Shown here piece by piece: positions 62,705-64,000 of a stretch of DNA of 64,000 nt (within the stretch, counting starts at the first letter, position 1; every line of letters starts with the position of its first letter). Source of the stretch: Clostridium intestinale DSM 6191. Lineage in GTDB: Bacteria > Bacillota > Clostridia > Clostridiales > Clostridiaceae. The notes beneath the pieces were generated by a model, which saw only the letters and a list, made by a program, of their open reading frames with translations, did no database searches and was not told the DNA's origin. The DNA lies in the NCBI RefSeq assembly GCF_900130055.1, contig NZ_FQXU01000009.1:207573-271572 (forward strand). Direction: 5' to 3'. The translations under genes and the position numbers were made by a program.

Positions 62705-62967
62705 ATCCTGAGATAAGGAAGAGTAGTTTTAGATGTATGGTTCTAGAGAGTTGAGAATGGTGGGATCTCAATACCAAAGTTTATTATGAATGGGCCTTTG
62801 AGGAATAAAGTGAAATCTTTTTGGAGAGTAGCCTAATCGTAAATCCCACGTTATAGGGATAAAGATATGTTAGTATCTTTAAGAGTGGCGTATTTACGCA
62901 ATTTAGGTGGCACCACGGATTATAGTCTCCGTCCTATTATTTTATAATAGGACGGAGTTTTTATTTT
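62705..62967 (+). promoter_or_regulatory. Tryptophan-specific T-box leader
   Basis: Stem I base pairs GAGAT (62710-62714)/ATCTC (62765-62769). The specifier loop reads GAGAATGG with the Trp codon TGG at 62758-62760. T-box core AGGTGGCACCACGG (62905-62918) has bulge TGGC, complementary to a tRNA with discriminator G, as in tRNA-Trp. The terminator CTCCGTCCTATT/AATAGGACGGAG ends in TTTTTATTTT. The remaining leader to 63084 shows no further structure. Confidence 0.93.
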
Positions 62968-63084
62968 ACCTTAAAATAGTAAGTTTATTTCTTTAATAAG
63001 GGGGCAGAACCATGAAATGAAAGGCAGCTTTAGAAAATCCATAGAAAATATATAAAAATATAAAAACTTAGGGGGCAATTTATT

Positions 63085-63615
63085 ATGAAAACAAAAAAAT
63101 TAGTATTAAACTCAATATTATTAGCTATAGGACTTATGTTACATCAATTTACACCAGCATTAGGTTTTCCGATGCAACCAGATTTTGCGCTTGCAACATT
63201 ATTTATCATTATGATTTTAAATAAAGATTATAAAACTGTTTTAATAGCAGGAATAGTTACAGGAATATTCACAGCAATGACAACTAAGTTCCCAGGTGGA
63301 CAAATTCCCAATATAATAGATAAAATAGTCACTGTTACTATAGTTTATGGAATTTTATATATAATAAGAGAGAGATTGAATAAGAACATTGTTTTAGGAA
63401 TAATACTTCCTATAGGAACTTTAATAAGTGGAACAATATTCTTGGGTTCTGCATCCATACTAGTAGGGCTACCAGGAGGAGCATCATTTGGGGTATTATT
63501 TATGGGCGTTGTTTTACCAGCTGTTATAATTAATTTAATTGCAGGTTTTGCATTGTTTAAAGTATTTGAAACATCTTTAAGAAGAAGTGGTCTTACAAGA
63601 GATTTTAATATATAG
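63085..63615 (+). CDS. trpP: Tryptophan transporter TrpP
   Basis: A 176-aa membrane protein with five or six helices, matching the TrpP/YhaG tryptophan importer family (LGFPMQPDFALATLFIIMI, TKFPGGQIPNIIDK, VGLPGGASFGVLF). The upstream T-box with a Trp specifier strongly supports tryptophan as substrate. ATG 63085 is preceded by TTAGGGGGCAA. It is monocistronic. A terminator follows, then an IS200-type element. Confidence 0.95.
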   Translation: MKTKKLVLNSILLAIGLMLHQFTPALGFPMQPDFALATLFIIMILNKDYKTVLIAGIVTGIFTAMTTKFPGGQIPNIIDKIVTVTIVYGILYIIRERLNKNIVLGIILPIGTLISGTIFLGSASILVGLPGGASFGVLFMGVVLPAVIINLIAGFALFKVFETSLRRSGLTRDFNI

Positions 63616-63617
63616 TT

Positions 63618-63653
63618 AAAAAGTCATGGGAAAGTTTTCTCATGACTTTTTTG
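63618..63653 (+). terminator. Terminator after trpP
   Basis: AAAAGTCATG pairs with CATGACTTTT around a 12-nt loop, then T's. Confidence 0.85.
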
Positions 63654-63659
63654 TTGTCT

Positions 63660-64000
63660 AGAAAACCTCCGGCTATGCCGGTGGACAAAAAGGCTTTAGC
63701 TCTGAACAGAAAAAAACTCCTATGATAAAATGAAAGCGACTGACAATCGCAAAACAAATAAATCATAGGAGGTGTCGTATGGGTAACGACATAGAAAGCT
63801 TATCACACACAAAATGGAGGTGTCAATATCATATAGTATTTGCACCAAAATACAGGAGACAAATAATATATGGGAAGTATAAATCAGAGATAGGAAAAAT
63901 ATTAAGGGAAATATGTAAAAGAAATGGGGTAGAAATTATAGAAGCAAATGCATGCCCCGACCATATACATATGCTTATAACAATTCCACCAAAGATAAGT
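63660..64000 (+). mobile_element. IS200/IS605-family insertion sequence, left part, cut by window edge
   Basis: A left-end imperfect hairpin, CCTCCGGC-tat-GCCGGTGG (63667-63685), has one T/T mismatch, typical of the subterminal hairpins bound by Y1 transposases. A second structure, CTCCTATGAT (63716-63725)/ATCATAGGAG (63761-63770), encloses a GCGA/TCGC hairpin and covers the transposase ribosome site. The right end is outside the window, so group (IS200 versus IS605 with tnpB) and exact boundaries are open. Confidence 0.85.
63779..64000 (+). CDS. tnpA: IS200/IS605-family TnpA (Y1 transposase), 5' part
   Basis: The frame is open to the window end (74 codons seen of a usual 130-155). It carries the Y1_Tnp start KWRCQYHIVFAPKYRRQIIYG and the metal-binding HUH motif in PDHIHMLI near residue 63. 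The catalytic Tyr lies beyond the window. ATG 63779 follows ATAGGAGGTGTCGT, which is sequestered in a leader hairpin, consistent with translational silencing known for IS200. The protein would act on single-stranded DNA at replication forks. Confidence 0.92.
   Translation, partial: MGNDIESLSHTKWRCQYHIVFAPKYRRQIIYGKYKSEIGKILREICKRNGVEIIEANACPDHIHMLITIPPKIS

Noticed and set aside
1..64000. rRNA, tRNA, prophage and plasmid-type genes
   Set aside because: I looked for them on both strands and saw no supporting sequence; the only mobile element is the partial IS200-type element at the right edge.

Overview
The window looks like chromosomal DNA of an anaerobic, spore-forming Clostridium (sensu stricto / cluster I type). 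The evidence is very low GC with strong AGA/ATA/TTA codon use, an alpha/beta-type SASP spore protein, pyruvate:ferredoxin oxidoreductase, AdhE, hybrid-cluster protein, rubrerythrin, FabV, and clostridial T-box, guanine and lysine leader RNAs. I cannot name the species from the sequence alone. No rRNA or tRNA genes, prophage or CRISPR array are visible. The only mobile element is an IS200-type transposon cut by the right edge.

Layout. 1-4.4 kb: end of an M16 peptidase gene, recJ, an SASP gene and murG. 4.6-10.7 kb: flavodoxin with a Rex-type operator, PFOR, then DUF47-Pit phosphate uptake. 10.7-17.4 kb: small flavodoxin-like and DJ-1 proteins, fabV, guanine riboswitch-xpt, a 38-aa small gene and adhE. 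17.4-22 kb: unknown membrane or secreted proteins, a CPBP protease and hcp behind a CRP/FNR-type operator. 22-27 kb is an accessory stretch: AraC-like regulator, anti-sigma/ECF sigma pair, acetyltransferase and duplicated secreted proteins. It is bracketed by arrays of an unusual 49-bp hairpin repeat and an 8-bp phased repeat. 27-31 kb: cysteine T-box with mccB-mccA, a soluble chemoreceptor-like protein and rubrerythrin. 31-44.6 kb: an Mrr-like nuclease plus small protein, then an eight-gene ABC transporter/MoxR/DUF58/VWA operon. 44.6-52.5 kb: chemoreceptor, small genes, lysine riboswitch-dapA, CAP-domain lipoprotein, cold-shock protein, CarD-like regulator, acetyltransferase and K+ channel subunit. 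52.5-64 kb: DUF2325-like protein with an alarmone synthetase, Amj flippase, phosphoesterase, adenosine deaminase, fRMsr, a decayed gene, GGDEF-EAL protein, MATE pump, Trp T-box-trpP and IS200.

How it fits together. Central redox metabolism (PFOR, flavodoxin, AdhE, FabV, Hcp, rubrerythrin) shares the window with amino-acid and purine supply genes under RNA control: Cys and Trp T-boxes, an L-box and a guanine riboswitch. Cell-envelope functions (MurG, Amj, the MoxR/VWA complex, CPBP protease) are scattered between them. Terminators are tight and often bidirectional, sometimes containing the stop codon of the convergent gene.

The most unusual signals are the 49-bp repeats whose stems vary but stay paired, the strictly 8-bp-phased purine-rich arrays, a 42-bp perfect palindrome, several uncatalogued small ORFs, a possible second attenuator in the xpt leader, and the large MoxR/VWA/ABC operon.
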